Assembly: GCF_900115625.1 (NCBI RefSeq)
Contig: NZ_FOXD01000020.1
Location: 1 to 59,090, forward strand
Source: Salibacterium halotolerans
Lineage (GTDB): Bacteria; Bacillota; Bacilli; Bacillales; Marinococcaceae
Direction of reading: 5' to 3'
DNA: 59,090 bases
In this document: positions 47,020-56,216 of the stretch, piece after piece
Position numbering within the stretch: position 1 is the stretch's first letter
How the letters are laid out: the number at the start of each line of letters is the position of its first letter
Made by a program: the position numbers and the translations under genes
The notes under the pieces: generated by a model
Database searches by the model: none
Told to the model about the DNA's origin: nothing
What the model saw: the letters and a program-made list of their open reading frames with translations, nothing else

Positions 47020-47412
47020 ATGGCTAAAGCCAGAACAAACACCCGCAAACGCCGTCAGCGTAAAAATATAGAGTCCGGGGTCGCCCATATCCGTTCCACA
47101 TTTAACAATACAATTGTGACAATCACGGATACACAGGGAAATGCACTGTCCTGGGCAAGTGCAGGGGCTCTTGGATTTAAAGGATCCCGTAAGTCCACTC
47201 CATTTGCGGCTCAAATGGCAGCAGAGTCCGCTGCGAAAACCGGTATGGAACACGGTCTCAAATCCGTTGAAGTTGCGGTAAAAGGCCCGGGAGCCGGCCG
47301 TGAAGCAGCAATCCGTTCCCTGCAGGCAACAGGTCTTGAGGTGAGCGTCATCCGCGATGTGACTCCGGTCCCTCATAATGGCTGCCGTCCACCGAAACGT
47401 CGTAGAGTGTAA
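47020..47412 (+). CDS. rpsK: Ribosomal protein S11
   Basis: S11 is part of the 30S platform. The 130-residue product has [16 protein letters not shown] and [20 protein letters not shown] and ends [21 protein letters not shown] precedes ATG 47020. Confidence 0.96.
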   Translation: MAKARTNTRKRRQRKNIESGVAHIRSTFNNTIVTITDTQGNALSWASAGALGFKGSRKSTPFAAQMAAESAAKTGMEHGLKSVEVAVKGPGAGREAAIRSLQATGLEVSVIRDVTPVPHNGCRPPKRRRV

Positions 47413-47442
47413 CCCGAGAGAGGTATTAGTTTTCCCTGAAAT

Positions 47443-47491
47443 GTCAATAATGGGTAAGGCTCTGAAAACGGAATGCCTGCTTATTATTGAC
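47443..47491 (+). promoter_or_regulatory. Hairpin upstream of rpoA
   Basis: GTCAATAAT (47443-47451) pairs perfectly with ATTATTGAC (47483-47491), and GGC/GCC pair further in. It lies in an unusually long 182-base rpsK-rpoA spacer without a T-run. A regulatory or processing site is possible. Confidence 0.55.
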
Positions 47492-47594
47492 GGTTAAGGT
47501 GTGTCATATAGTCGGGAACTGCCTATTGCAACATCCCGGGACGCTGAAATACAGCTCTTGGGTGTGGACGTTTTGAAGGAGGGTATATACCAGA

Positions 47595-48539
47595 ATGATC
47601 GAAATCGAAAAGCCTAATATCGAGACGGTTGAATTAAGCGAGGATGCCAAATACGGCAAATTTGTCGTAGACCCGCTCGAACGCGGTTATGGTACAACAT
47701 TGGGAAACTCCTTGCGTCGAATCCTTTTATCCTCCCTTCCAGGGTCTGCTGTCACAACGGTTCAGATTGACGGCGTACTTCATGAATTCTCCACGATCGA
47801 AGGTGTGGTTGAAGACGTAACGACGATTGTCCTGAACCTGAAGAAGCTGGCTCTGAAGATATACTCCGATGAAGAGAAAGTATTGGAGATTGACGCGCAG
47901 GGCGAGGGTGTCGTCACCGCCAAAGATATCACGCATGACAGTGATGTTGATGTCCTGAATACGGATCTGCACATCGCAACGCTGACCAAAGGTGCTAACT
48001 TTCATCTGCGTATGACAGCACAGCGCGGCCGCGGCTATGTGCCGGCGGAAGGTAACAACAGCGATGACCTGCCGATTGGTGTACTCCCGGTGGATTCCAT
48101 TTATACACCGGTGGACCGTGTCAATTACCAGGTGGAAAACACACGTGTTGGACAGATTACCAACTATGATAAATTGACCCTGGATGTATGGACTGATGGA
48201 AGTATCCGTCCGGAAGAAGCTATTTCGCTCGCCGCTAAAATTATGAATGAACATCTCAATATCTTTATCGGGCTGACGGACCAGGCTCAAAAAGCGGAGA
48301 TAATGGTAGAGAAGGAAGAAGACCAAAAAGAGAAGGTTCTGGAAATGACAATCGAAGAACTGGATTTGTCGGTCCGTTCCTATAACTGCCTGAAACGCGC
48401 CGGTATTAATACCGTACAGGAGCTCACGCAGAAGTCTGAAGAGGATATGATGAAGGTTCGTAATCTCGGACGCAAGTCGCTTGAAGAAGTACAGGAGAAA
48501 CTGGGTGAACTTGGACTTGGTCTTCGCAAGGAAGACTGA
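47595..48539 (+). CDS. rpoA: RpoA, RNA polymerase alpha subunit
   Basis: Alpha starts RNA polymerase assembly and its C-terminal domain contacts UP elements and activators. The 314-residue protein has [20 protein letters not shown] near residue 32, GYVPAEGNN and the C-terminal domain with [22 protein letters not shown] and [23 protein letters not shown] precedes ATG 47595. Confidence 0.97.
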   Translation: MIEIEKPNIETVELSEDAKYGKFVVDPLERGYGTTLGNSLRRILLSSLPGSAVTTVQIDGVLHEFSTIEGVVEDVTTIVLNLKKLALKIYSDEEKVLEIDAQGEGVVTAKDITHDSDVDVLNTDLHIATLTKGANFHLRMTAQRGRGYVPAEGNNSDDLPIGVLPVDSIYTPVDRVNYQVENTRVGQITNYDKLTLDVWTDGSIRPEEAISLAAKIMNEHLNIFIGLTDQAQKAEIMVEKEEDQKEKVLEMTIEELDLSVRSYNCLKRAGINTVQELTQKSEEDMMKVRNLGRKSLEEVQEKLGELGLGLRKED

Positions 48540-48582
48540 TTCAGTGTAACCTTAGTGTCCCGGATAAAGGAGGGAAATATAC

Positions 48583-48948
48583 ATGTCTGCATATCAAAAA
48601 TTAGGACGCGACAGTTCCGCACGAAAAGCACTGTTCCGTGATCTGGCAACAGATCTCATCATCAATGAGCGTATTGAAACGACGGAAGCAAAAGCTAAGG
48701 AATTGCGCCCGATCATCGAGAAAATGGTAACTCTTGGAAAGCGCGGTGACCTGCACGCACGCCGTCAGGCAGCGCAGATCATCCGTAAAGAATCAGCAGA
48801 TGAAAACAGCAGCCAGAATGCTATTCAGAAACTTTTTGATGACGTTGCTCCCCGCTATGAAGAGCGTCAGGGCGGCTATACAAGAGTTCTGAAGGCAGGC
48901 CCCCGCCGCGGCGATTCGGCCGAGTTGGCGATTATTGAATTTGTATAA
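48583..48948 (+). CDS. rplQ: Ribosomal protein L17
   Basis: L17 lies near the tunnel exit. The 121-residue product begins with the [20 protein letters not shown] signature, has [23 protein letters not shown]-type sequence and RKGGYTRV-like [18 protein letters not shown]. It ends the alpha operon; a terminator follows. Confidence 0.96.
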   Translation: MSAYQKLGRDSSARKALFRDLATDLIINERIETTEAKAKELRPIIEKMVTLGKRGDLHARRQAAQIIRKESADENSSQNAIQKLFDDVAPRYEERQGGYTRVLKAGPRRGDSAELAIIEFV

Positions 48949-48999
48949 ACGTCCGCGTTTATGCTTTCTTTTCGTGGTAAAGTGTATAAATAGGATTGC

Positions 49000-49046
49000 A
49001 AGGGCAGGACTACCTGATACAGGGAGACGTCTGTGCCCTTTTTTTA
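49000..49046 (+). terminator. Terminator after rplQ
   Basis: AAGGGCA (49000-49006) pairs with TGCCCTT (49034-49040) across a long loop with some inner pairing, followed by seven Ts. Confidence 0.75.
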
Positions 49047-49163
49047 TTCCGGTACAAATCCCGGTGAATCCTCGCATGTGTAGGCATTCTATTTCATTGT
49101 TAACCTTTTATTATATATGTGTTAACATTTTAGAAGTGATAACGAAAGCAGCGAGGGGTTCAA

Positions 49164-49973
49164 ATGACAGTTATTCAATTTAAACAAGTTTATTACTATT
49201 ATAACGAAAAGGATGAACCGGCAGCAGCGGATTTGGATGTCGAAGTGAAGGACGGGGAATGGACGGCCGTCATTGGGCCGAACGGTTCCGGAAAGTCCAC
49301 ATTGGCCCGTTTGTGTAACGGGCTTCTCCTTCCGTCAAGCGGCGGAGTCTATGTTCACGGAGCCTCCACCAAAGATGATGCTGCGTTGTCCGGCATACGC
49401 CGGCGCGTCGGGATGGTCTTTCAGAACCCGGATCATCAATTCACAGCTCCCACGGTGCGGGATGATATAGCATTTGGGATGGAAAACGCGGGCGTGGAAA
49501 GAGCCGAGATGAAACAGCGGATTCAGAAGGTGGCAGAACAGACAGGGACCAGTCATCTTCTGGATATAGAACCGCACCGGCTTTCCGGCGGTCAGAAACA
49601 GCGCGCGGCGATTGCGGGAGTGCTGGTGCTGCAGCCGGATATCATGATTCTGGATGAAGCGACCTCCATGCTCGATCCGGCCGGACGGAAAGCAGTCATG
49701 GAGATGGTGCGGCACCTTCATAAAGAAGAAGGGATGACCGTACTGTCCATTACACACAGTCTGCACGAAGCGATGGAGGCAGACAGAGTGTGGTATATGG
49801 AAAAAGGGCGTCTGCTGTATGACCGCAGCGCGTCCTACATCCTGCAGCATCCGGAATGGTTTGAGAAGCTGAATATGCCTCTTCCTTATTCCTATGCCCT
49901 TTTGAAGCAGGCACAGGAGGCACAGCACTTGGACCCGCTGTGGATTCAGGCTGTCCGGGAGGCAGGGCAATGA
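49164..49973 (+). CDS. ecfA1: EcfA1, ECF transporter ATPase
   Basis: EcfA1 is one of two ATPases that power group II ECF vitamin and metal transporters shared by several substrate-binding S components. The 269-residue protein has Walker A GPNGSGKST (near residue 38), LSGGQKQR (near 139) and Walker B MILDEATSMLDP (near 161). ATG 49164 follows AGCGAGGGG. Its stop overlaps the ecfA2 start by four bases. Confidence 0.94.
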   Translation: MTVIQFKQVYYYYNEKDEPAAADLDVEVKDGEWTAVIGPNGSGKSTLARLCNGLLLPSSGGVYVHGASTKDDAALSGIRRRVGMVFQNPDHQFTAPTVRDDIAFGMENAGVERAEMKQRIQKVAEQTGTSHLLDIEPHRLSGGQKQRAAIAGVLVLQPDIMILDEATSMLDPAGRKAVMEMVRHLHKEEGMTVLSITHSLHEAMEADRVWYMEKGRLLYDRSASYILQHPEWFEKLNMPLPYSYALLKQAQEAQHLDPLWIQAVREAGQ

Positions 49974-50842
49974 GAGTGTTGGTACAGCAGCTAAATCACA
50001 TATACATGCCCAAAACCCCGTTTGAGACCCTTGCATTACGGGACATTTCCCTCGAGGTGCCGGATGGCTCCGTCACGGCTGTGATCGGCAGGACAGGGTC
50101 CGGAAAATCCACACTCGTCCAGCACCTGAACGGTCTTTTAAAACCTACCTCGGGGCAGGCGTTTGTCGGCGGACACCGCATCCATTCAAAAATGAAACGA
50201 AAAGAAATAAGCGCTCTGCGAAAGCATGTCGGAATGGTATTTCAATATCCGGAACATCAGCTGTTTGAACAAACAGTGGAAAAGGATATCATGTTCGGCC
50301 CGCTTAATCTGGGATACGCAAGCACCGATATACAGCCGATGCTCCCCGGCCTTCTTGAAAAAGTCGGTCTGGATGCGTCGTTTCTGCCTCGTTCACCGTT
50401 TGAGTTAAGCGGCGGACAGATGCGCAGAACGGCAATAGCCGGTGTGCTTGCGATGGAACCGTCGCTGCTTATATTGGATGAACCTACAGCCGGCCTTGAT
50501 CCAGAGGGGCGGCAGGACATGATACATCTGTTTCAGGACTGGCAGCAAAAGCGCGGGACGACGATTATCATGATTACGCATCAAATGGAAGAAGCAGCGG
50601 CTCTGGCGGACCATGTAATTGTGATGGAGAACGGAACGATATACATGGAAGGCAGCCCGGAAGAGATATACAAAAGGGAAGCAGAGCTTAAGGAACTGGA
50701 TCTGGATCTTCCGGAACAGGCGAAAGTGTTAAAACAAATCGAAGCACAAACCGGTATCACGTTTTCTTCGCTATCCCTCACTCCCGCAGAAGCGGTGGAA
50801 GAGATGAGCAGGTATCAACCGGGGAGGGAGAAAGATGTTTGA
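49970..50842 (+). CDS. ecfA2: EcfA2, ECF transporter ATPase
   Basis: This is the second ECF ATPase, 290 residues, with Walker A GRTGSGKST (near residue 38), LSGGQMRR (near 145) and Walker B LLILDEPTAGLDP (near 163). ATG 49970 overlaps the ecfA1 stop; the frame is open further upstream but that part overlaps ecfA1. Its end overlaps ecfT by eight bases. Confidence 0.94.
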   Translation: MRVLVQQLNHIYMPKTPFETLALRDISLEVPDGSVTAVIGRTGSGKSTLVQHLNGLLKPTSGQAFVGGHRIHSKMKRKEISALRKHVGMVFQYPEHQLFEQTVEKDIMFGPLNLGYASTDIQPMLPGLLEKVGLDASFLPRSPFELSGGQMRRTAIAGVLAMEPSLLILDEPTAGLDPEGRQDMIHLFQDWQQKRGTTIIMITHQMEEAAALADHVIVMENGTIYMEGSPEEIYKREAELKELDLDLPEQAKVLKQIEAQTGITFSSLSLTPAEAVEEMSRYQPGREKDV

Positions 50843-51632
50843 ACACGTTATTGTCGGCCAGTATCTTCCCGGTCATTCTTTTTTACACCGGATGGATGCA
50901 CGTGCGAAGCTGGTGACCGTATTTCTGTTTATATGTACGGTTTTTATGGTGGACACCTGGTTTGGGTACGGCGTACTCTGGAGCACCGCCGTTGCTGCAT
51001 TTATCATCTCCGGAGTATCACTTCGTTATATGCGCAAAGGAATGCTTCCGGTTTTGCTGTTGGTGTTGTTTACATTTTTACTTCATGCTCTGTTTACGAG
51101 CGAAGGAGAGGCGTGGATAAGTGTCTGGGGTTTCACCCTACATGGTGGCGGAGTGGAAGAAGGGCTGTTTATTGCACTGAGACTTCTTCTGCTTGTCTTT
51201 ATCACGTCGCTTTTGACACTGACGACCAATCCGATGGATTTAACCGATGCTCTGGAGCAGCTGTTTCGTCCGTTCCAGCGGTTTGGCCTGCCGGCACACG
51301 ACATTGCCATGATGATGTCCATTGCTATACGATTTATTCCCACTCTTCTGCAGGAAACAGAGAAGATTGTGAAGGCCCAGATGTCGAGAGGGGCATCGTT
51401 TCATCAAGGATCGTTAAAAAAGCGTGCACAGGCTTTCACAGCACTTCTTGTTCCACTCTTTATGCGGGCCTTTAAGCGCGCGGAAGATCTGGCGCTTGCG
51501 ATGGAGGCAAGAGGCTATAACAGCGGCACAAGCCGTACGAAGCTCAGGAAGCTGGTATGGGGATGGCGTGATACAATGGCCTGTATGTTCACAGCAGTAC
51601 TTGGTGTTTTTTTGATACTGTTCGGAAAATAA
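50835..51632 (+). CDS. ecfT: EcfT, ECF transporter transmembrane component
   Basis: EcfT couples ATPases to S components. The 265-residue protein has several membrane segments (about residues 25-125 and 240-262) and two coupling-helix motifs with Arg-Gly: SRGAS near residue 182 and EARGY near residue 223. No S component gene is adjacent, as expected for a shared group II module. GGAGGGAG precedes ATG 50835. Confidence 0.93.
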   Translation: MFEHVIVGQYLPGHSFLHRMDARAKLVTVFLFICTVFMVDTWFGYGVLWSTAVAAFIISGVSLRYMRKGMLPVLLLVLFTFLLHALFTSEGEAWISVWGFTLHGGGVEEGLFIALRLLLLVFITSLLTLTTNPMDLTDALEQLFRPFQRFGLPAHDIAMMMSIAIRFIPTLLQETEKIVKAQMSRGASFHQGSLKKRAQAFTALLVPLFMRAFKRAEDLALAMEARGYNSGTSRTKLRKLVWGWRDTMACMFTAVLGVFLILFGK

Positions 51633-51644
51633 GGAGAGATGGTC

Positions 51645-52385
51645 ATGCAGAGAGTAAAAGCAGTCATCTGTTATGACGGGACGCACTTTTCAGGATGGCA
51701 GGTGCAACCCGGTAAACGTACCGTGCAGCAGGAGATGGAGCGGGCGCTCACCAGGATTCATAAAGGAGAGCACACGCCGGTCGTATCTTCGGGCAGAACG
51801 GATTCTTCGGTTCATGCGCTCGGCCAGGTGATCCATTTTGATACGACACTTGCTGTTCCGGAGGATAGATGGCCGAAAGCGCTGAACCAGCTGCTTGCAC
51901 CCGACGTTCAGGTCATGGAGACGTCGTTCGTCGATTCTTCTTTTCACGCCCGTTTTGATGCTGTGGAGAAAACATACCGCTACCGGGTTCATCTCACGAA
52001 GGAAAGAGACATTTTCAGGCGGCATTATGTTTATTTTTATCCATATCCGGTCCGCGTGGAGGATATGAAACAGGCCGCGCCGTATCTTACAGGCACGCAT
52101 GACTTTTCATCATTCTGCTCATCCCGGACGGACGTGACGGATATGGTCCGCACGGTTCATGAGATAACGGTGGAAGAGGACGGCGATGAGCTCCATTTTA
52201 CCTTCCGCGGAAGCGGCTTTTTGTACAATATGGTGCGGATTATGGCAGGTACGCTGCTTGAGGTCGGAAAAGGCCTGCGCCGGCCGGAAGACATGCCCGC
52301 CGTCGTGGAAGCAAAGAACCGGGAATCCGCCGGAAACACCGCGCCGGGCCACGCGTTGTACCTGGTGGAAGTCCGTTATGAATAA
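51645..52385 (+). CDS. truA: TruA, tRNA pseudouridine(38-40) synthase
   Basis: TruA forms pseudouridine in the anticodon arm. The 246-residue protein has YDGTHFSGWQVQPGKRTVQ near the start, the catalytic aspartate in SSGRTDSSVHALGQV near residue 53 and FLYNMVRIMAGTLLEVGKG near residue 195. I prefer ATG 51645, eight bases after GGAG; ATG 51639 abuts the ribosome-binding site. It follows ecfT in the same order as in B. subtilis. Confidence 0.94.
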   Translation: MQRVKAVICYDGTHFSGWQVQPGKRTVQQEMERALTRIHKGEHTPVVSSGRTDSSVHALGQVIHFDTTLAVPEDRWPKALNQLLAPDVQVMETSFVDSSFHARFDAVEKTYRYRVHLTKERDIFRRHYVYFYPYPVRVEDMKQAAPYLTGTHDFSSFCSSRTDVTDMVRTVHEITVEEDGDELHFTFRGSGFLYNMVRIMAGTLLEVGKGLRRPEDMPAVVEAKNRESAGNTAPGHALYLVEVRYE

Positions 52386-52422
52386 TAGAACATAAAAACA
52401 ACGAATCCGTGCGTTGCAGGCA

Positions 52423-52451
52423 TTGACATTAACATGCCGATATTATATGAT
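52423..52451 (+). promoter_or_regulatory. SigmaA promoter of rplM-rpsI
   Basis: A perfect TTGACA (52423-52428), a 17-base spacer and TATGAT (52446-52451). Confidence 0.85.
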
Positions 52452-52563
52452 ATAGTTTGGCATTTCAAATCCCACTAGCCCCGGGATCGAAATGAAAACG
52501 AAGAAGATGAGTGCAACCAAATAGACGAAACGTACACATGATACAGGATCAGGAGGGAAAACA
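52452..52563 (+). promoter_or_regulatory. Probable L13 leader
   Basis: About 110 bases of leader precede rplM at the place where Firmicutes carry the L13 autoregulatory leader RNA. It holds a GC-rich patch (GCCCCGGGATC) and purine-rich stretches. I could not fold it reliably by eye, so the call rests mainly on position. Confidence 0.5.
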
Positions 52564-53001
52564 ATGCGTACAACTTACATGGCGAAGCCTGGCGAAGTAG
52601 AACGAAAGTGGTACGTGATTGACGCAGAAGGCGAAACACTCGGCCGCCTTGCCAGTGAAGTAGCGTCACTTCTCCGCGGAAAGCACAAGCCGCAGTACAC
52701 ACCGCATATCGACACAGGTGACAATATTATTTTAATTAATGCATCGGGCATTAAGCTTACCGGAAGCAAGCTGGAGGACAAGTATTACTACAGTCACAGC
52801 CAGTATCCGGGCGGACTGAAACAAACCCGTGCGATGGAAATGCGTCAGAACAAGCCGGAGCGTATGCTTGAACTGGCCGTGAAAGGAATGCTTCCAAAAG
52901 GATCTCTCGGCCGTCAGCAGGCGAAAAAGCTTCACGTCTACGCAGGTTCCGAGCATAAACACGAAGCACAGCAGCCGCAGAAGTACGAACTTCGCGGATA
53001 A
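52564..53001 (+). CDS. rplM: Ribosomal protein L13
   Basis: L13 is an early 50S assembly protein. The 145-residue product begins [20 protein letters not shown] and contains the motif [21 protein letters not shown] near residue 103. AGGAGGG precedes ATG 52564. It is paired with rpsI. Confidence 0.96.
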   Translation: MRTTYMAKPGEVERKWYVIDAEGETLGRLASEVASLLRGKHKPQYTPHIDTGDNIILINASGIKLTGSKLEDKYYYSHSQYPGGLKQTRAMEMRQNKPERMLELAVKGMLPKGSLGRQQAKKLHVYAGSEHKHEAQQPQKYELRG

Positions 53002-53022
53002 TACAAAAGGGAGGGTATTGAT

Positions 53023-53415
53023 TTGGCACAAGTGCAATATTACGGCACCGGACGCCGTAAAAATTCCGTAGCCCGTGTCTTTGTTGAACCAGGCGACGGC
53101 AACATCACCATTAATGACAGAAACATTGACGATTATTTTGACCTGGAAACACTGAAGCTTGTCGTAAAGCAGCCGCTTGCAGAAACCGGCACAGAAGGAC
53201 AATATGACCTGAAAGTCAACGTCGACGGCGGCGGCTTCACCGGTCAGGCGGGCGCTATCCGCCACGGTCTTTCGCGCGCTCTCTTGGACGTGGATCCTGA
53301 TTTCCGCAAGCCGCTGAAAGACGCCGGCTACCTGACACGCGATTCCAGAATGAAAGAACGGAAAAAGTACGGCCTCAAATCCGCACGCCGTTCTCCGCAG
53401 TTCTCGAAGCGTTAA
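53023..53415 (+). CDS. rpsI: Ribosomal protein S9
   Basis: S9 reaches the P site with its C-terminal tail. The 130-residue product has [15 protein letters not shown] at the start, [19 protein letters not shown] near residue 68 and the tail [17 protein letters not shown]. The start is TTG 53023 with GGGAGGG upstream. Confidence 0.96.
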   Translation: MAQVQYYGTGRRKNSVARVFVEPGDGNITINDRNIDDYFDLETLKLVVKQPLAETGTEGQYDLKVNVDGGGFTGQAGAIRHGLSRALLDVDPDFRKPLKDAGYLTRDSRMKERKKYGLKSARRSPQFSKR

Positions 53416-53441
53416 AATTCCTCTTATATCAAGGGTTTCAA

Positions 53442-53475
53442 GACCCCTCTGCTCTTTACGAGTGGGGGGTTTTTG
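53442..53475 (+). terminator. Intrinsic terminator after rpsI
   Basis: ACCCCTCTGCTC (53443-53454) pairs with GAGTGGGGGGT (53460-53470) around a short loop, with one bulge, followed by TTTTT. Confidence 0.85.
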
Positions 53476-53799
53476 TATTGGTGCCGGGACCGCAGCATAC
53501 ATATACACTTCTTTTGGACCATGAACAACGGTGAAAACGTCACGTAAGAACGTTCATGCTTACGTTTTCCACATTCCCCGGGAAGAAAACATAAGTATGC
53601 CTGAGTCATCGTTAGGTTTTTGCCCTTCAGTTCTTATCCTTTCGTCAATATAAGCCATTCATGATTCCTTTTTCATCCAGGAATCAGCACGGAAACGTCA
53701 ACATAACCGCGCGGGACGCCTCCGCACAGAACTGGCATATACCGTTAGTATGGCAGCGCCCATCCATCACATACTACATCGTGAAGGGGGAGAGGTCAG
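53476..53799. repeat. Noncoding island with inverted repeats
   Basis: This 324-base stretch between rpsI and ybaK has no credible gene. It holds inverted repeats: ACGTAAG/CTTACGT (53542-53548 with 53559-53565), the palindrome GAACGTTC (53548-53555), and 53555-53568 with 53586-53599, which pair over 14 bases with two mismatches that form G-T wobbles. AAACGTCAC (53535-53543) and AAACGTCAAC (53693-53702) resemble the core motif of the array at the left end of the window. No promoter for ybaK stands out. Confidence 0.5.
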
Positions 53800-54246
53800 A
53801 TGGGGATTGTCATATCACTGGAGCCGCACCGCATCAAAAAGGAGTGGAAAGAAGAAAAGCGCCTGCTGCAGGACCTTGATGTGCAGGAAGTAAAAAGCAC
53901 AGCGGAAAAAGTGTTTACGCCGGTATTCCACCGGTTTCAGTTTCCGTATACTTTTCTGGAGGAAGCCTGCGTGGATCTTGCGCTGGAATCGTTTCTTTCC
54001 GGCGGAAAATACAGCCGGTATGTAGAAGGCAGGGCGCTTCCTTTCACCTTTCAAGTGCAGGCTGCCGCAGCAGTCGGGGAGATCGCCGGGGAATTGTATG
54101 AATTTATGCAGTGCTGGGTGGAAGATGACCCGGGCTGTTACCTTAAAGAAATGAAAGAAGCGGTCGACTCCTTTATTGTGTATTGGTGGAAACGCGGCCT
54201 CGAGACAGGGGTGCGCCGGCAGCCGCTGGATTATCGAAAACGGTGA
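53800..54246 (+). CDS. ybaK: DUF2521 family protein (YbaK)
   Basis: This 148-residue protein matches B. subtilis YbaK in position (between rpsI and cwlD) and size. It is soluble, mostly helical, rich in aromatic and acidic residues, with no catalytic motif I recognise. Its function is unknown. ATG 53800 follows GGGGGAGAGG. Confidence 0.82.
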   Translation: MGIVISLEPHRIKKEWKEEKRLLQDLDVQEVKSTAEKVFTPVFHRFQFPYTFLEEACVDLALESFLSGGKYSRYVEGRALPFTFQVQAAAAVGEIAGELYEFMQCWVEDDPGCYLKEMKEAVDSFIVYWWKRGLETGVRRQPLDYRKR

Positions 54247-54262
54247 CAGAGCGTCATATTAG

Positions 54263-54315
54263 GCCCGCTCCTTCATATACATGAGACAAGCTGGGTGAAC
54301 CATAAAGGAGCGGGC
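54263..54315 (+). promoter_or_regulatory. Hairpin covering the cwlD ribosome-binding site
   Basis: GCCCGCTCCTT (54263-54273) pairs 11 of 11 with AAGGAGCGGGC (54305-54315) across a 31-base loop. The 3' arm contains the AAGGAG (54305-54310) that serves ATG 54321, and GTTTT follows. It can be read as a terminator of ybaK with a weak T-run or as a structure that hides the cwlD start. Confidence 0.75.
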
Positions 54316-54320
54316 GTTTT

Positions 54321-55034
54321 ATGAAAAAATGGCTTGGTATTGCCATTCTGTTCATAGTATTAGCAGCGTCGGGATGGCTTATACAGAGTTGGATGATGCC
54401 ACAGGCGGTAACATCGTGGCAGACGCCGTTATCGGGGAAAGTGATTATTCTGGATCCGGGGCACGGTGGCGTGGATGGCGGCGCATCCACACAAGACGGG
54501 ACGCTTGAAAAGGATGTTGCTCTTTCCATCAGCTTTATGCTGCGCGATTATCTGCAGGAAGCCGGGGCGCTTGTATTGATGACACGGGAAGGCGATTATG
54601 ATCTGGCTGCTCACGACGTGAAAGGGTACAGCCGCCGTAAAACAGAAGATCTCCATAAACGTCTGGATATTGTAAACAAAAGCGGCGGGGATTTATTCCT
54701 CACCCTTCATTTAAACGCGGTACCTTCCAGCCGCTGGAGCGGGGCACAGACGTTTTTTCAACCGGGAGTTCCTGAAAATGAAAAAATAGCACGGCTTATT
54801 CAGGGAGAGATGAGAGAAGAACTCGAGCGGACAACCCGTAAAGCGAAAGGGATAAAAGAAGTCTTTTTGTTAAACGAAGCGGACATTCCCGGTGTACTCG
54901 TGGAGGCCGGTTTTCTGTCCCACCCGGCGGAAGGGCAGCGTCTTGGGACAAAGGAACATCAAAATAAGGTCGCGTTTTCGATTTACCGCGGAATTCTTCG
55001 GTACTACGGAGGAGAAGAACCTGAAGCTCTGTAG
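54321..55034 (+). CDS. cwlD: CwlD, N-acetylmuramoyl-L-alanine amidase of spore cortex
   Basis: CwlD removes stem peptides so that muramic delta-lactam can form in spore cortex; it acts with PdaA and GerS in relatives. The 237-residue protein has an N-terminal membrane/signal segment (about residues 4-22) and an amidase_3 domain with DPGHGGVDGGAS near residue 48 (zinc histidine), a zinc glutamate region near residue 62, the histidine in FLTLHLNAVPS near residue 131 and the catalytic EAGFLSHP near residue 195. The ribosome-binding site lies in a hairpin. Confidence 0.94.
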   Translation: MKKWLGIAILFIVLAASGWLIQSWMMPQAVTSWQTPLSGKVIILDPGHGGVDGGASTQDGTLEKDVALSISFMLRDYLQEAGALVLMTREGDYDLAAHDVKGYSRRKTEDLHKRLDIVNKSGGDLFLTLHLNAVPSSRWSGAQTFFQPGVPENEKIARLIQGEMREELERTTRKAKGIKEVFLLNEADIPGVLVEAGFLSHPAEGQRLGTKEHQNKVAFSIYRGILRYYGGEEPEAL

Positions 55035-55037
55035 TTG

Positions 55038-55074
55038 CAAACGTTTGAAAAAGGTGCCGTAAAGACGGTATGCT
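55038..55074 (+). promoter_or_regulatory. salA promoter overlapping a CAAACGTTTG palindrome
   Basis: TTGAAA (55045-55050), an 18-base spacer and TATGCT (55069-55074) form a promoter. The perfect palindrome CAAACGTTTG (55038-55047) overlaps the -35. Its AACGTT core resembles operators of LacI-family regulators, but the flanks do not fully fit a CcpA cre site. Confidence 0.55.
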
Positions 55075-55115
55075 GTAGGAGGAAGCATACAGCGTTGTAA
55101 AGGAAGGTGTCCGAT

Positions 55116-56174
55116 TTGTTAACCGAAGAACAAATCCGCGAAGCTCTCGAGAAAATCCAGGACCCGGATCTTCATAAAAGCATCGTGGAAACCGGAGGCG
55201 TCCGGGAAATAAAGATAAAAGAAGACAACGTCAGCCTGAAAATCGCACTTGCCAAAACCGGCACAGCCGAACAGATGCAGGTGCAGCAGAACATTGTGCA
55301 GATTGTAAAAGAAGCAGGTGCCGAATCGGTCGGCCTGCGTTTTGATACGTTGTCGGATGAAGAAGTCAGAGAAATGGGGGGCGGAGCGGAAGAAGAAGAT
55401 GAAGAAAATCCTTCCCTCCTCTCCGAAAACAATCCAGTCGAGTTTATAGCCGTAACAAGCGGTAAGGGCGGAGTCGGCAAATCCACCGTCTCTGTCAATA
55501 TCGCAACGTCGCTTGCCAAAGCCGGTAAGAGAGTCGGTATTATTGATGCAGATATCTATGGCTTCAGTGTTCCGGACATGATGGGTATTGAAGACCGTCC
55601 GACGGTGCAGGGGGAAACGATTTATCCGGTGGAACGCTTTGGAGTCAAAGTGATTTCTATGGGCTTTTTCGTGGAAGATAACGCCCCTGTCGTCTGGAGA
55701 GGGCCGATGCTCGGTAAAATGCTGAATAATTTCTTCAATGAGGTCGAGTGGGGAGATCTCGACTACCTGATTCTCGACCTGCCGCCGGGAACCGGGGACG
55801 TCGCGCTCGATGTGCACACCATGCTGCCCGAATGTAAAGAACTGGTCGTGACGACGCCGCACGCGACCGCTGCGTTTGTCGCAGCCAGAGCTGGCGCGAT
55901 GGCGATTAAGACGAACCACCAGATTCTCGGTGTCATCGAAAACATGGCCTACTTTGAAAGTAAAAAAACCGGGGAACGCGAGTACATTTTCGGCCAGGGC
56001 GGCGGCGATCGTCTGACCGAAGAGCTGAAAACCGAAATGTTCGGCCGGATCCCGCTCGGCCAGCCCGATATGGAAAAAGAAGACTTCGCCCCGTCTGTAT
56101 ATGAATCCGATCATCCCATTGGAGAAATCTACAATGAGATTACAAGCCGTATCATGGAAAAGATCGGTAAGTAA
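55116..56174 (+). CDS. salA: SalA, Mrp/NBP35-family ATPase
   Basis: SalA (YbaL) is a Mrp-type P-loop protein; the family carries iron-sulfur clusters, and B. subtilis SalA also represses scoC. The 352-residue protein has an N-terminal MIP18-like domain (about 1-95) and a deviant Walker A SGKGGVGKST near residue 114, plus NAPVVWRGPMLGKML and LDLPPGTGDVALD. I could not see the CPxC cluster motif of canonical Mrp. TTG 55116 gives the length of B. subtilis SalA; GTG 55107 lies inside the ribosome-binding site. Confidence 0.9.
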   Translation: MLTEEQIREALEKIQDPDLHKSIVETGGVREIKIKEDNVSLKIALAKTGTAEQMQVQQNIVQIVKEAGAESVGLRFDTLSDEEVREMGGGAEEEDEENPSLLSENNPVEFIAVTSGKGGVGKSTVSVNIATSLAKAGKRVGIIDADIYGFSVPDMMGIEDRPTVQGETIYPVERFGVKVISMGFFVEDNAPVVWRGPMLGKMLNNFFNEVEWGDLDYLILDLPPGTGDVALDVHTMLPECKELVVTTPHATAAFVAARAGAMAIKTNHQILGVIENMAYFESKKTGEREYIFGQGGGDRLTEELKTEMFGRIPLGQPDMEKEDFAPSVYESDHPIGEIYNEITSRIMEKIGK

Positions 56175-56216
56175 AAAGAACCACCTTGAACAACCGTTGT
56201 TCGAGGTGGTTCTTTT
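56173..56216. terminator. Bidirectional terminator between salA and gerD
   Basis: A stem of about 19 bp with one mismatch (56175-56194 with 56197-56216) has A-runs on one side and T-runs on the other, suited to the convergent salA and gerD genes. Confidence 0.9.

Noticed and set aside
55034-55050. CcpA cre site upstream of salA
   Set aside because: Only the central AACGTT half fits; the outer cre positions do not match, so I report it only as a palindrome.
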